Shown here in pieces: positions 16,502 through 25,606 of a stretch of 64,000 nt of DNA. The notes beneath the pieces are model-generated. The model saw nothing but the letters and a program-made list of their open reading frames with translations. It searched no databases and was not told the DNA's origin. A program made the translations under genes and the position numbers. The DNA lies in assembly GCA_017308575.1 (NCBI GenBank), contig JAFKEQ010000003.1, forward strand, positions 620,001-684,000, given 5' to 3'. This stretch comes from Afipia sp. (GTDB lineage: Bacteria; Pseudomonadota; Alphaproteobacteria; Rhizobiales; Xanthobacteraceae). Positions within the stretch are counted from its first letter, which is position 1; every line of letters begins with the position of its first letter.

Positions 16502-16990
16502 ATCGCGATCGGGCTTGCTCCGCCTGCGGGCGAAGCCTCTGCGCCCGGCAAAGGCCCGGTGATCCCGATGAACTGGGCATCACGCTTCGAATATCGGGAT
16601 GGCCGGGACAAGCCCGGCCATGACAGTGGAGACATCGCGCGATCTCTCTGCGGTCGTTCCCGCACAATCTCTCTCCGGTCATCCCCGCGCAAGCGGGGAT
16701 CCAGACTCCCCAAAAGATGTCGCGCTTCCCGAGATATCGCGTCATCCTGAGGTGCGAGCCGCGTTTGCGGCGAGCCTCGAAGGATGCGCGGCGGCGATAT
16801 GGACCTCGCCCTCATCCTTCGAGGCGCAAAAGTGCGCACATCAGGATGACCGCGTTCTGCTTCTCGCAAGTGTAGCGGTCATGGTCCCGGCTTTCGCGGG
16901 TACGACATTGCAGCGCGAACCACATCGTCGCGCGCCATCGTGGGGATGGCGACCACGCATGCATCAACATTCGCTGCTGGCGCAAGTGGC

Positions 16991-18118
16991 CTAGAACGTC
17001 ACCACGCCGCGGATCGACTCGCCACGCTTCATCAGATCAAACGCGATGTTGATGTCGTTGAGTGGCATCACGTGGGTGATCATCGGGTCGATCTGAATCT
17101 TGCCCTGCATGTACCAGTCGACGATCTTCGGCACGTCAGTGCGGCCGCGCGCGCCGCCGAACGCCGTGCCCTTCCAGACGCGGCCGGTGACAAGCTGGAA
17201 CGGACGCGTGGCGATTTCCGCGCCGGACGGCGCGACGCCGATCACGATCGACTGGCCCCAGCCGCGATGGCACGCCTCCAGCGCCTGACGCATCACGGTG
17301 ACGTTGCCAGTGCAGTCGAAGGTGTAGTCCGCGCCGCCGATCTGGTCCGCGCCGGATTTCGTCATGTCGACGAGATAGGGGACGAGGTCCTTGCCGACCT
17401 CCTTCGGGTTGACGAAATGCGTCATGCCGAAGCGTTCGCCCCATGCCTTGCGGTCGTTGTTGATATCGACGCCGATGATCATGTCGGCGCCCGCCAGCCG
17501 CAGGCCCTGCAGCACGTTGAGGCCGATGCCGCCGAGACCGAACACGATGGCCTTGGCGCCTTGTTCAACCTTTGCGGTGTTGATGACAGCGCCGATGCCG
17601 GTGGTGACGCCGCAGCCGATGTAGCAGACCTTGTCGAACGGCGCATCTTCGCGGATTTTCGCGACTGCGATCTCAGGCAGCACGGTGTAGTTCGCGAAGG
17701 TCGACGTGCCCATGTAGTGATGGATCGGCTTGCCGCCCATCGAGAAGCGCGAGGTGCCGTCCGGCATCAAGCCCTGGCCCTGTGTGGCGCGGATCGCGGT
17801 GCAGAGATTGGTCTTGCGCGACAGGCACGACGGGCACTGGCGGCATTCCGGCGTGTAGAGCGGAATGACGTGGTCGCCCTTTTTCACGCTGGTCACGCCT
17901 TTGCCGATGTCGACCACGATGCCTGCGCCCTCGTGGCCGAGAATGGCGGGGAAGAGTCCTTCAGGGTCCGCCCCGGACAGCGTGAATTCATCGGTGTGAC
18001 ACACGCCCGTCGCCTTGATCTCGACCAGCACCTCGCCCTCGCGCGGGCCTTCGAGCTGAACCGTGGTGACTTCAAGCGGCTTTCCAGCGGCGATGGCGAC
18101 AGCGGCGCGAACGTCCAT
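16991..18118 (-). CDS. adhC: S-(hydroxymethyl)glutathione dehydrogenase / class III alcohol dehydrogenase
   Basis: This 375-residue zinc enzyme oxidises S-hydroxymethylglutathione (the formaldehyde adduct) with NAD+ and also reduces S-nitrosoglutathione. Catalytic zinc ligands include C40 (TGVCHTDEF) and H62 (GHEGAG). Structural zinc is held by C92, C95, C98 and C106 (PECRQCPSCLSRKTNLC). The nucleotide fold motif is FGLGGIGLNV, and TRFSMGGKPIHHYMGTSTFA marks class III. It can detoxify formaldehyde made when the nearby quinohemoprotein enzyme meets methanol; this link is inferred. Confidence 0.96.
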   Translation of the reverse strand: MDVRAAVAIAAGKPLEVTTVQLEGPREGEVLVEIKATGVCHTDEFTLSGADPEGLFPAILGHEGAGIVVDIGKGVTSVKKGDHVIPLYTPECRQCPSCLSRKTNLCTAIRATQGQGLMPDGTSRFSMGGKPIHHYMGTSTFANYTVLPEIAVAKIREDAPFDKVCYIGCGVTTGIGAVINTAKVEQGAKAIVFGLGGIGLNVLQGLRLAGADMIIGVDINNDRKAWGERFGMTHFVNPKEVGKDLVPYLVDMTKSGADQIGGADYTFDCTGNVTVMRQALEACHRGWGQSIVIGVAPSGAEIATRPFQLVTGRVWKGTAFGGARGRTDVPKIVDWYMQGKIQIDPMITHVMPLNDINIAFDLMKRGESIRGVVTF

Positions 18119-18226
18119 GATGTATCCTTACGAAGTTGAAGCGAGTGCGGTCTGCGTTTCCGGGCAGGGTGTCCGGCGGTTTTGATGATTGCCCGACACC
18201 ATAAGATCGGGCAAGCAGTTGCGCAA

Positions 18227-19129
18227 ATGAACTCGCAGTCCTCGTCCTCTTCGACATTTGAATCGGTTGCCGCGCGCGCAGCGCCGGCGATCTTTGTCGT
18301 GTTGTGGAGCTCCGGATTCGTCGGCACGAAATACGTGCTCGCAAGCGCCGAGCCGCTGACCTATCTCACGGTCCGTATGATCATCGCCGCCGTGCTGATG
18401 GGGCTGATTGCCCTGATCTGGCGTGCGAAGTGGCCGGGCTGGATGGATGCGATGCACAGCGCCGTCGCCGGGTTGCTGGTGCACGGATTTTACCTCGGCG
18501 GTACTTCTGTCGCGATCTACCATTCCGTCCCTGCCGGCTTGTCGGCCCTGATTCCGGGATTGCAGCCCATTCTGATATCCACTCTCGCGAACCGATGGCT
18601 CGGCGAGCGTGTCACGCCGCTGCAATGGACGGGATTGGCCATGGGGCTTGCGGGGACATTGAGCGTCCTGCACGGCCGGGACATGTCAGGCGATGCAGGA
18701 TGGGGCTGGCTCGGAACCTGCGTCGCGCTGATCAGCATCACGCTCGGGACGCTGTATCAAAAACGATATTGCAGCCGGATCGACTGGCGCTCGGGAAACT
18801 GCGTTCAGTTTTTCGCGGCTGCCGCACTGTTCGCTGTCGGCGCATTTTTGTTCGAGACACGGGTGATCCACTGGACCGGGGAGTTCATCTTCGGTCTGAT
18901 TTGGCTCGTGCTCGTGCTGTCGATCGGTTCGATCGGACTGCTGTACTGGCTGATCCGCCATTCGGCGGCGACGCGCGTTGCCAGCTTTTTCTATCTGGTG
19001 CCGGGAACGACGGCGCTCATGGCGTATCTGCTGTTCGATGAGCGGCTCGATCTGATCTCGGTCGCCGGCATGGTGGTCTGCGCGGCCGCCGTACTGCTGG
19101 TGAACAGAGTTTCAGTGCCTGTGCGTTGA
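18227..19129 (+). CDS. EamA/DMT-superfamily transporter
   Basis: A 300-residue inner-membrane protein with about ten hydrophobic segments in two EamA repeats (PAIFVVLWSSGFVGTKY at the start of the first; LGWLG-type and LYWLIRHSAATRVASFF segments in the second). DMT exporters move small metabolites such as amino acids. I take the ATG at 18227; a longer frame begins at 18182. It diverges from adhC with about 110 bases between them. The substrate is unknown. Confidence 0.88.
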   Translation: MNSQSSSSSTFESVAARAAPAIFVVLWSSGFVGTKYVLASAEPLTYLTVRMIIAAVLMGLIALIWRAKWPGWMDAMHSAVAGLLVHGFYLGGTSVAIYHSVPAGLSALIPGLQPILISTLANRWLGERVTPLQWTGLAMGLAGTLSVLHGRDMSGDAGWGWLGTCVALISITLGTLYQKRYCSRIDWRSGNCVQFFAAAALFAVGAFLFETRVIHWTGEFIFGLIWLVLVLSIGSIGLLYWLIRHSAATRVASFFYLVPGTTALMAYLLFDERLDLISVAGMVVCAAAVLLVNRVSVPVR

Positions 19130-19203
19130 GACTCATCGTCCAAAGCGGCTCAGAGACGGCGTGTTCATCCGCGAGCGATGTTGCGATTTCCTGAGGATGC
19201 GGG

Positions 19204-20112
19204 TCAGGAAAAATAGATATTAAGTCGGTTCAGAGTATCTTTGGCAGCCTTGCTGGGATTGATCTTGATTTGCTTCTCAAGATATTCCCGCATTCCCATG
19301 ATTTCCTTGCGCCAATAATCCTCCACTTGGTTCTTGGTATCCATGATCGAAACGAACGTGGCGATGCGCGCCTTCGCCTCAACGCGCGCTGAATCCCAAT
19401 CCTCCGGATTTTCTTCTGCAGACGATTTGCCGAGAACGACGTCGCGGGCATTTTTCGCAACAAAGATGGCGGTGATCGTCGACTCAGAATCTCTCCTCTC
19501 GGAGAAGATGAAGTCCGACAGCTTGGCATCGTCTCGCAGGATGTGGCCATCCACAACGCGGTCATCGACAGTCCAATGCCGATACGATGTGACATCGGAG
19601 AAATATCTTTGCAGCTTGGCCTGCCACGCAGAGCTGCACAAATTCGTTATGTGAAACATATTTTGGGCATTGATGTAGAGTGAGCCCACGCCGTCCACGG
19701 GTGGAACAGCAAGAATCAGAAGTCCATATTTTTTAAGAACGCGTCTGCACTCATCCAGAATGGCGTCCACGCCGATGATATGCTCGAAGACGTTCGATGA
19801 AAAAACAACATCGAATGTTTCATTTGAAAATGGCAAAATACCATTTTCGAGATCGCAGGATAAGAAAGTGGCGTCTTTAATGTCGGCAGATAATTTTCTT
19901 ACCAGATCTTCATCTCGTTCCAATGCGCTTACGGTGCTGGCGCCGCTGTCGAGCATGCGTTTCACGCCATAACCCGTGCCGCATCCTATATCGAGGACGG
20001 CTTTTCCTTTTAAGAACTGGCCTGCAAAATCATATATCGAAAGATGGGCAAAATAGCCCCAATCAAATTTATCGTCGGATTGTCTTTCGCCGTGATTGTC
20101 AAAGTTGGACAT
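19204..20112 (-). CDS. Class I SAM-dependent methyltransferase, probably horizontally acquired
   Basis: The 302-residue protein carries SAM-binding motif I (VLDIGCGTGYGVKRML), acidic loop (ALERDED), motif II (FDVVFSSNVFEHI) and post-motif LILAVPP. A C-terminal region of about 100 residues is charged and helical, ending EYLEKQIKINPSKAAKD. The coding region is plainly richer in A+T than its neighbours (line 19801-19860 is 33% GC by count), as is its upstream flank to about 20160. Similar enzymes act in glycan or lipopolysaccharide modification, but no glycosyltransferases are adjacent. The substrate is unknown. Confidence 0.88.
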   Translation of the reverse strand: MSNFDNHGERQSDDKFDWGYFAHLSIYDFAGQFLKGKAVLDIGCGTGYGVKRMLDSGASTVSALERDEDLVRKLSADIKDATFLSCDLENGILPFSNETFDVVFSSNVFEHIIGVDAILDECRRVLKKYGLLILAVPPVDGVGSLYINAQNMFHITNLCSSAWQAKLQRYFSDVTSYRHWTVDDRVVDGHILRDDAKLSDFIFSERRDSESTITAIFVAKNARDVVLGKSSAEENPEDWDSARVEAKARIATFVSIMDTKNQVEDYWRKEIMGMREYLEKQIKINPSKAAKDTLNRLNIYFS

Positions 20113-20299
20113 GCATTCCGACTGGTCAAAGATGAGATGATGCGACGCAAATTAAATAATCCAGACGCATTCTACAAGCCCGGTGCCGTCGGGCAATTTC
20201 CGCAATCTGCTGCTTGTCGGTGCAGTATAACCAGCAGTCAGCGGAGCGTGAGATCCTTGGCGATCAACTGCGGAAAATCGATGGTCTACAGCAGCGCAG

Positions 20300-21766
20300 T
20301 TAATCCGCTCTCGTTCGTGCATAGGCCGCCAGCGCGCGCTCGCGCGCGGCTTTATGATCGACAATGGGCTCCGGATAAGTTTCGCCGAGGGTGATGCTGG
20401 CAGCGGCAAGCTCCATGGGCGTCGCGGTCCACGGCTGATGGATCAGTTTTGCGGGAAGACGTGCCAGTTCGGGCACCCACTTCGACACATAGGCGCCGTC
20501 CGGATCGAACTTCTCTCCCTGCAGGACCGGGTTGAAGATACGGAAGTAGGGCGCAGCATCCGCGCCGGACCCGGCCACCCACTGCCAGCTTGCCGGATTG
20601 CTGCCCGGATCGGCGTCGACAAGCGTATCCCAGAACCAGGCTTCGCCGTCGCGCCAGTCGATCAAGAGATGTTTGACGAGAAACGACGCCACAACCATGC
20701 GCACGCGGTTGTGCATGACGCCGGTGTGCCAGAGCTCGCGCATGCCCGCATCGACGATGGGATAGCCGGTCTGTCCGCGCTGCCATGCGCACAGCGCCTT
20801 GGCATCGCGTCGCCATGGAAATGAGTCGAACGACGGTTGAAGATTTTTCCGCGCAAGATCCGGATGATCGAACAGCAGATGACGCGAGAATTCGCGCCAG
20901 CCAAGTTCGCTCAGGAATTTTGCAACATCGCTGGCGATGGCAGGCTTCTGTGCCAACGCGAAATTCGCCGCGTGCCAGACTTGTCTGGGGCTGATCTCGC
21001 CGAAGCGCAGGTGCGGCGAAAGCCTCGAGGTGCCGTCGCGGTCGGGACGGTCGCGCAGCGTTGCATAACCTGCGATGCTGTTTTCGAGAAAACCAGTCAG
21101 GCGTGCCTGCGCACCGGATTCGCCCGGCGTCCATGTTTCGCGCAATCCGGCCGCCCAATCGGGATGGGCTGGTTCCAGGCTCCATGATGCGAGATCGTCG
21201 GTTTCGATGGGCGGGCCGGGCTTCAGCACTTTCGGCGCAGGCAGGGGGCGCGGTGGATCGCCGAGGCTTAGCACGCGTTTCCAGAATGGCGTGAAGACGC
21301 GCAGGCCACGGCCTTCCTTGTTGCGCAGGCTCGCAGGTCTGACCAGCAGGTCGCTCGGAAAGCTCCGAGCTGTCGCGCCGATGTCTCCCAGCGCCCGCGC
21401 GACGTCGCGCTCGGCGGCGGCAGGGCCTGCGATGTCGCTTTCGATCCAGTGAACGGCGGACGCGTTGGCTTGCCGCGCGATTTCGGCGATGACGGACGCG
21501 GTGTCGCCCCGGCGCAGCACGAGCGATGTGCCGAGTGCCTTGAGGCTTTGATCGAGGCTGCGCAGCGATTGGGCCAGCCACCAGCGCGACGCGCTGCCAA
21601 TGGGACGCCCGCGCGGTGGACGCAATGGCGCGCTGTCTTCATCCAGCACATAGAGGCAGATGACGGGCTGGCCGCTTTGCGCGGCGGCATGCAGAGCCGG
21701 ATGATCGGACAGCCGCAAATCATTGCGGAACCAGACAATGATTGGCTTCGGGGAGGGCGGGGGCAT
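20300..21766 (-). CDS. phrB: Deoxyribodipyrimidine photolyase (class I CPD type)
   Basis: The 488-residue flavoprotein repairs UV-induced pyrimidine dimers with blue light. The N-terminal antenna-binding Rossmann domain opens with IIVWFRNDLRLSDHPAL. The C-terminal FAD domain has GTSRLSPHLRFGEISPRQVW, LGWREFSRHLL, DAGMRELWHTGVMHNRVRM and WQWVAGSGADAAPYFRIFNP. The conserved tryptophans of the electron chain are in the expected motifs. Length is normal. It lies tail to tail with no partner gene. Confidence 0.95.
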   Translation of the reverse strand: MPPPSPKPIIVWFRNDLRLSDHPALHAAAQSGQPVICLYVLDEDSAPLRPPRGRPIGSASRWWLAQSLRSLDQSLKALGTSLVLRRGDTASVIAEIARQANASAVHWIESDIAGPAAAERDVARALGDIGATARSFPSDLLVRPASLRNKEGRGLRVFTPFWKRVLSLGDPPRPLPAPKVLKPGPPIETDDLASWSLEPAHPDWAAGLRETWTPGESGAQARLTGFLENSIAGYATLRDRPDRDGTSRLSPHLRFGEISPRQVWHAANFALAQKPAIASDVAKFLSELGWREFSRHLLFDHPDLARKNLQPSFDSFPWRRDAKALCAWQRGQTGYPIVDAGMRELWHTGVMHNRVRMVVASFLVKHLLIDWRDGEAWFWDTLVDADPGSNPASWQWVAGSGADAAPYFRIFNPVLQGEKFDPDGAYVSKWVPELARLPAKLIHQPWTATPMELAAASITLGETYPEPIVDHKAARERALAAYARTRAD

Positions 21767-21837
21767 CGAAAGCTACCATCCTTGAAACCGCAGGCTTTCG
21801 CAATCGCATCGGCCGGCGCGTCCGGTCCGTGCACATG

Positions 21838-21864
21838 AAAAAGGGGACGCTTTCGCGTCCCCTT
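21838..21864 (-). terminator. Intrinsic terminator of the peroxiredoxin gene
   Basis: On the minus strand an 8-bp stem GGGGACGC/GCGTCCCC with a GAAA loop is followed by TTTTT, about 25 bases past the stop at 21887. Confidence 0.85.
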
Positions 21865-21886
21865 CGGTCGTTCGGTGATGCCGCGA

Positions 21887-22552
21887 TTACTTCGGCTGCG
21901 GCACGATCCGGAAATATGGCTTCGGCGATTTCCAGCCCTGCGGAAACTTCTTCTTGGCTTCTTCCTCCGGAACCGCGGTGGGGAAGAACACGTCGTCGCC
22001 CTGTTTCCAGTCCGACGGCGTCGAAACGCCATGCTTGGCGGTCAACTGCAGCGAATCGACGATGCGTAGCACTTCCTGCCAGTTGCGGCCGGTGCTCATC
22101 GGATAGATCAGGACCGTTTTGATGATCTTGTCCGGACCGATCACGAAAATGTTGCGGACGGTCTGGTTATCCGCCGGGGTGCGCTTGCTGACGTCGCCCG
22201 AGGTGCTTTCCGGCAGCATGCCGTAAAGCTTGGCGACCTTGAAATCGACGTCGGCGATCAACGGATAGTTCGGAGCGACGCCTTGCGTCTCTTCGATGTC
22301 CTTGGCCCAGAGGTGATGCTTGTCGGTCGGGTCGACGCTGATGCCGATCAGCTTGACGCCGCGCTTGTCGAACTCCGGTTTGAGGCGGGCGACGGCACCC
22401 AGCTCCGTGGTGCAGACCGGCGTGAAATCCTTCGGGTGGGAGAAGAACAGGCCCCAACTATCGCCGAGCCATTTGTGGAAGCTGATGTGGCCTTCGGTGC
22501 TGTCCGCCTCGAAGTCGGGAGCTTTGGCACCAATCGACAGGGTCATCGTCAT
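21887..22552 (-). CDS. 1-Cys peroxiredoxin (Prx6 type)
   Basis: A 221-residue thiol peroxidase that reduces H2O2 and organic peroxides. The peroxidatic cysteine is C47 (HPKDFTPVCTTELG) and there is no other cysteine, so it is a true 1-Cys enzyme needing an external reductant. The Prx6-type C-terminal extension is present (VPEEEAKKKFPQGW). ATGs at 22552 and 22546 are both usable; GAGG lies eight bases before the second. The OxyR gene in this window is a natural candidate regulator, but no site was identified. Confidence 0.95.
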   Translation of the reverse strand: MTMTLSIGAKAPDFEADSTEGHISFHKWLGDSWGLFFSHPKDFTPVCTTELGAVARLKPEFDKRGVKLIGISVDPTDKHHLWAKDIEETQGVAPNYPLIADVDFKVAKLYGMLPESTSGDVSKRTPADNQTVRNIFVIGPDKIIKTVLIYPMSTGRNWQEVLRIVDSLQLTAKHGVSTPSDWKQGDDVFFPTAVPEEEAKKKFPQGWKSPKPYFRIVPQPK

Positions 22553-22931
22553 GTCCTCGTATTTGGGGTTCCTGAAAGACCCGTTTGATATAGGCCCATC
22601 GCACCGCAAACGAAATGCCGTGGTGAAAAGGACAATATCGTTTCCGTCGAGGGACGGGGTTTGGAAAGCCGTTCTGCTTTTGGGCGTGTTGCGGAAACAA
22701 CAGGCTGCGGTGATTCAATCCTGTGGCGGCGCATGATCGAGGAATGCCCCGAATTTGACGTGGACGCGCCGTACGTCCGCCGGGTCCCATTGTCATCTCC
22801 TTTGAACCGAAACGACGCCTGACGAGACCAACGCGTAACCATAGAGAAAAGAAGTGACCCGCGAATCGTTTCCTTAAGGCTTCGTTTACGCGCTCGTGGA
22901 ATTGCTGCAGTACACAAAAGAGAAAAGTAAC
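22553..22931. other. Divergent intergenic region, no gene seen
   Basis: About 380 bases separate the divergent peroxiredoxin and hypothetical genes. It should hold both promoters. I found no OxyR-type dyad, no terminator and no convincing small gene. Confidence 0.6.
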
Positions 22932-23528
22932 ATGACGTCCGCCTCGATGATCTCGACCGAACCGCTGTCCGAACTGATCCGCCAGATCGAAACCGGCTCC
23001 GCTGCCGACCGGACCATTTCCGCCAATGCGCTGGCCTTTGTGCGCGATGGCGTCATCACAGGCGAGGGGCCGACCACCGCCGGCCGTGTTCATTTCTCCC
23101 GGGCTCTGGATACCGACGACGCCGCCTGGTGCGCGCGTATCCTGACCGCTGCCGCCGTATCCGATCAGCCGGTCAGCCGCGCGGAGGCCGAAGCCCTGTT
23201 CGCGATCAACGAGGCCGCCTCCGAGCGCAGCGATAACGGGCGTTTCGACGATCTGTTCGCCAAGGCGATCGTTCATCACGCGGCGTCCGCATCGGGCCTG
23301 CCGGTGCCGTCGCGCAAGGTCGCTCTCTCGCCCGAAACCGCCATTGAGAGTTGGGCGCCGACCACCGCCGTTGGCGTGAACGTCGAGGTTCTCGAGTGGA
23401 TCGCCGGCCAGATGCGCGGCAAGCGCCGCAGCAACCGCGCGCTCAATGCGCTGGCGGCGAGCCTGATCGGCGCTGCCACGCTGCCGCTGGTTCAGGCGCT
23501 TCCGAACGCGTTCGACCTCGCGGCCTGA
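22932..23528 (+). CDS. Conserved-looking hypothetical protein, 198 aa
   Basis: The 198-residue, alanine-rich acidic protein has no signal peptide or membrane segment. Codon use matches neighbours and a strong terminator follows, supporting a real gene. The ATG at 22932 sits after AGAGAAAAGTAAC, and an upstream in-frame ATG at 22896 adds 12 residues. The region around WIAGQMRGKRRSNRALNALA is basic and helical. I do not recognise the family. Confidence 0.75.
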   Translation: MTSASMISTEPLSELIRQIETGSAADRTISANALAFVRDGVITGEGPTTAGRVHFSRALDTDDAAWCARILTAAAVSDQPVSRAEAEALFAINEAASERSDNGRFDDLFAKAIVHHAASASGLPVPSRKVALSPETAIESWAPTTAVGVNVEVLEWIAGQMRGKRRSNRALNALAASLIGAATLPLVQALPNAFDLAA

Positions 23529-23558
23529 TCGCAAACGGTAAATTCAATTCACTCTGAC

Positions 23559-23594
23559 AAAACGGCGGGCGCCGATCGGCACCCGCCGTTTTTG
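23559..23594. terminator. Bidirectional intrinsic terminator
   Basis: AAAACGGCGGGCGCC and GGCACCCGCCGTTTTT form a stem of about 14 bp with a GATC loop. T-runs on both strands serve the plus-strand gene ending at 23528 and the minus-strand gene ending at 23599. Confidence 0.85.
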
Positions 23595-23598
23595 CGTG

Positions 23599-25449
23599 TT
23601 ACTTGAGGCCGACCGTGCGACCGGGGAAGCCCGCCACGTCGAAATAGCGCTGGTCCAGCACGCGCTGGAATTGCAGTACGGTCTTCAGCCCGTTCGCGGC
23701 TGGCTTGCCGGTGATCGTGCCGGTGAAGCCCTTCGGCGTCGCGCCGTTCGGCATCGCTTCCGTCATCACGCGGCCGATCAGGTCGCCGTTGGCCTTGCGC
23801 TTGAGGCCGAGCAGGTGGGCAGCGGTGATGCCGACATCGGCGTTGCTCACTGGCAGTTCATTGACAAAGCCCGCTTTGAAGTCGGGGCCGATCGCCGCCA
23901 TGAAATTCATGGTGTCGCCGCGGCTGAAACTGCCGTGCATGCCCTGGCCCTGACGCAGGATGGTGTCGGCGATCTCCACCGAGCAGAGCGTCGGCTCGTC
24001 GCAGCCCTTGGAATAGGAGCGGAAGTTCACCACGATCGCCGGATGCGGTGTCACAGCCTTGCCTTTCAGGTTGAGCAGCGAGAGCGGCAGGGTGCCGGGG
24101 AAGCGGCCGAGCCGGTTGTCGACGAAGATGCCGCTGACATAGTCCTGTTCCAGCAGCGCCTTCACCGCACGACCCGCCAGCTTGCGGTCGCCTTTCGGCA
24201 GGTAAAGCAGATCGGAGCCGCCATTGGTGGCGACGACGACGTCCGGCTTCAGCGGGTCCTTGCCGAGCAGTGCATTACCCGCCTTAGGATAGGTGTTGGC
24301 TGCCACCGCCGCATTCTTGTTATTCGGATCGAACATCGGCAGCCCGAGCGACTTCGACAGGTCGATAGCGAGGAAGCCGAGCGGCAGGAAACCGTCCGGT
24401 GTACCGGGGTAGGAGGTCTTCACCGTCGAACTGGTCTTGCTCTCCTTCGAGATGGTCGAGAAGCCGTGGTCGGCGGACACGATGATGTTGGTCGTGGCGG
24501 AGAGGCCGAGATCGTCCAGCGCCTTGCGCAATTGCGCGAGGTTGTTGTCGGCGTTCTTGATGGCCGCCAGCGAGGACGGACCGTTGATGCCGGGCGTCAC
24601 GCTGTTGAGGCTGTCGCCCTGATTGTGCTGCGTGCCGTCCGGATCGCGCGACCAGAACACCAGCACGAACGGTTTGTTGCGGGCCTTGAACATCGGCAGC
24701 ACGACCTTGCTGGCGACGTCGGCGAAATATTCCTGCTGCTTGACGTTGGCGGTGGTGGTGCCGGGCGTCTTGGCGTCGCCGGTCTTGCCGTTGTCGCCGC
24801 GTCCGGGCGTTGCGGCGGGAAGGTTGGCGGCGCTCAGCGCAGCCTTCATCTCATCGGAAAGCGGAATGCCGATCAGCTTGCCGTCCTTTTCCACCGCGCC
24901 GGTCTGGTCGTCGATGGTGATGGTCTTGGTGCCGGTCCGCTCAGTGTGGTCGAACAGGAAGGTCGGGCCGACCTTGCCGATGGCGGCGGTCGAGAATCCG
25001 GCGTCGCGCGCGGCCTTGAGCAGGGTTTCCTCGTTGAGATAGTCGCCGTTGAAGTGCTCGTCCACTTCGCCCAGAATCTGGTCGTGCTCGATGAAGGGCA
25101 CCACCGTGCCGGCCTGGCTCGCCACCGTCTTCACCGGATGGCCGGTGTAAATCGAATTGCTGAAGGTGCCGGTGTCGCCGAGATAGTGTCCCGTGGACAT
25201 GCCGGACGCATTGGCCATGGTGAAGGTCGGGAACAGGGAATGGGGGTTCTTGAAGTTCACGCCCTTGTCCCGCAGCGCGGCCATCGCCGGAGCGGTCTCC
25301 GGTGTGACCTTGAGCGCCCGCAAGCCATCTGGCACAAACAGGATCAGGTTACGCGGCTGGCTGGTCTCGGCAAAAGCCGCTGGCGAAAACCCGGCTGGCA
25401 GGACAACAAGGCCGGCGACAAGAACGGCGAGGGAACGGCGCATGGACAT
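23599..25449 (-). CDS. Exported alkaline-phosphatase-superfamily phosphodiesterase/nucleotide pyrophosphatase
   Basis: The 616-residue protein has a signal peptide (MRRSLAVLVAGLVVLPAGFSPAAFA) and a type I phosphodiesterase/nucleotide pyrophosphatase core. Metal and nucleophile motifs are NLILFVPDGLR (Asp), HSLFPTFTMANASGMSTG (Thr nucleophile), RDPDGTQHNQGDS (Asp, His) and VSADHGFSTISK (Asp, His). The long insert near KTGDAKTPGTTTANVKQQ is low complexity. It should act in the periplasm on phosphodiesters; the natural substrate is not known. It faces the PccA gene divergently. Confidence 0.9.
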   Translation of the reverse strand: MSMRRSLAVLVAGLVVLPAGFSPAAFAETSQPRNLILFVPDGLRALKVTPETAPAMAALRDKGVNFKNPHSLFPTFTMANASGMSTGHYLGDTGTFSNSIYTGHPVKTVASQAGTVVPFIEHDQILGEVDEHFNGDYLNEETLLKAARDAGFSTAAIGKVGPTFLFDHTERTGTKTITIDDQTGAVEKDGKLIGIPLSDEMKAALSAANLPAATPGRGDNGKTGDAKTPGTTTANVKQQEYFADVASKVVLPMFKARNKPFVLVFWSRDPDGTQHNQGDSLNSVTPGINGPSSLAAIKNADNNLAQLRKALDDLGLSATTNIIVSADHGFSTISKESKTSSTVKTSYPGTPDGFLPLGFLAIDLSKSLGLPMFDPNNKNAAVAANTYPKAGNALLGKDPLKPDVVVATNGGSDLLYLPKGDRKLAGRAVKALLEQDYVSGIFVDNRLGRFPGTLPLSLLNLKGKAVTPHPAIVVNFRSYSKGCDEPTLCSVEIADTILRQGQGMHGSFSRGDTMNFMAAIGPDFKAGFVNELPVSNADVGITAAHLLGLKRKANGDLIGRVMTEAMPNGATPKGFTGTITGKPAANGLKTVLQFQRVLDQRYFDVAGFPGRTVGLK

Positions 25450-25606
25450 GATCGCTTTCTTATGGCTGTCGATAAGATGATCGGATCGATTGCTCCCACG
25501 GTGTAATAATGCCTCACGACAGAATTGTTACAAACGTCGGCTCGTGCCAAATTGCCGGCATCCTTCCCAACCGGGCACTTCCCCGACAGTCCAAGCAAGT
25601 CAGCGC

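Larger units (their letters stand above)
15656..16990. repeat. 1.3 kb gene-free block of clustered palindromic repeats
   Basis: No convincing gene lies here. At least six distinct palindromic units are packed together: 15734-15773 (13-bp arms GTCATCCTGAGGT), 15811-15935 (CCCCGG-bounded imperfect palindrome), 16055-16128 (nested hairpins), 16393-16501 (GCGAAGCAATCC type), 16599-16621 (ATGGCCGGG/CCCGGCCAT), 16681-16700 (ATCCCCGC/GCGGGGAT) and 16741-16850 (CATCCTGAGGTGCGAG type). These types resemble interspersed repeats of Bradyrhizobium-group genomes. Open frames through them are chance. Confidence 0.8.

Noticed and set aside
16255..16994. Several overlapping frames of 80-180 codons on both strands
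   Set aside because: They run through palindromic repeats, so the frames are by-products of repeat sequence and not genes.
16940..18139. 399-codon plus-strand open frame
   Set aside because: It is antisense to the class III alcohol dehydrogenase, which has all zinc ligands.
23596..25506. 636-codon open frame on the plus strand
   Set aside because: It is the complement of the exported phosphodiesterase, whose signal peptide and metal motifs are clear; the antisense product is Arg/His/Gly-rich and featureless.
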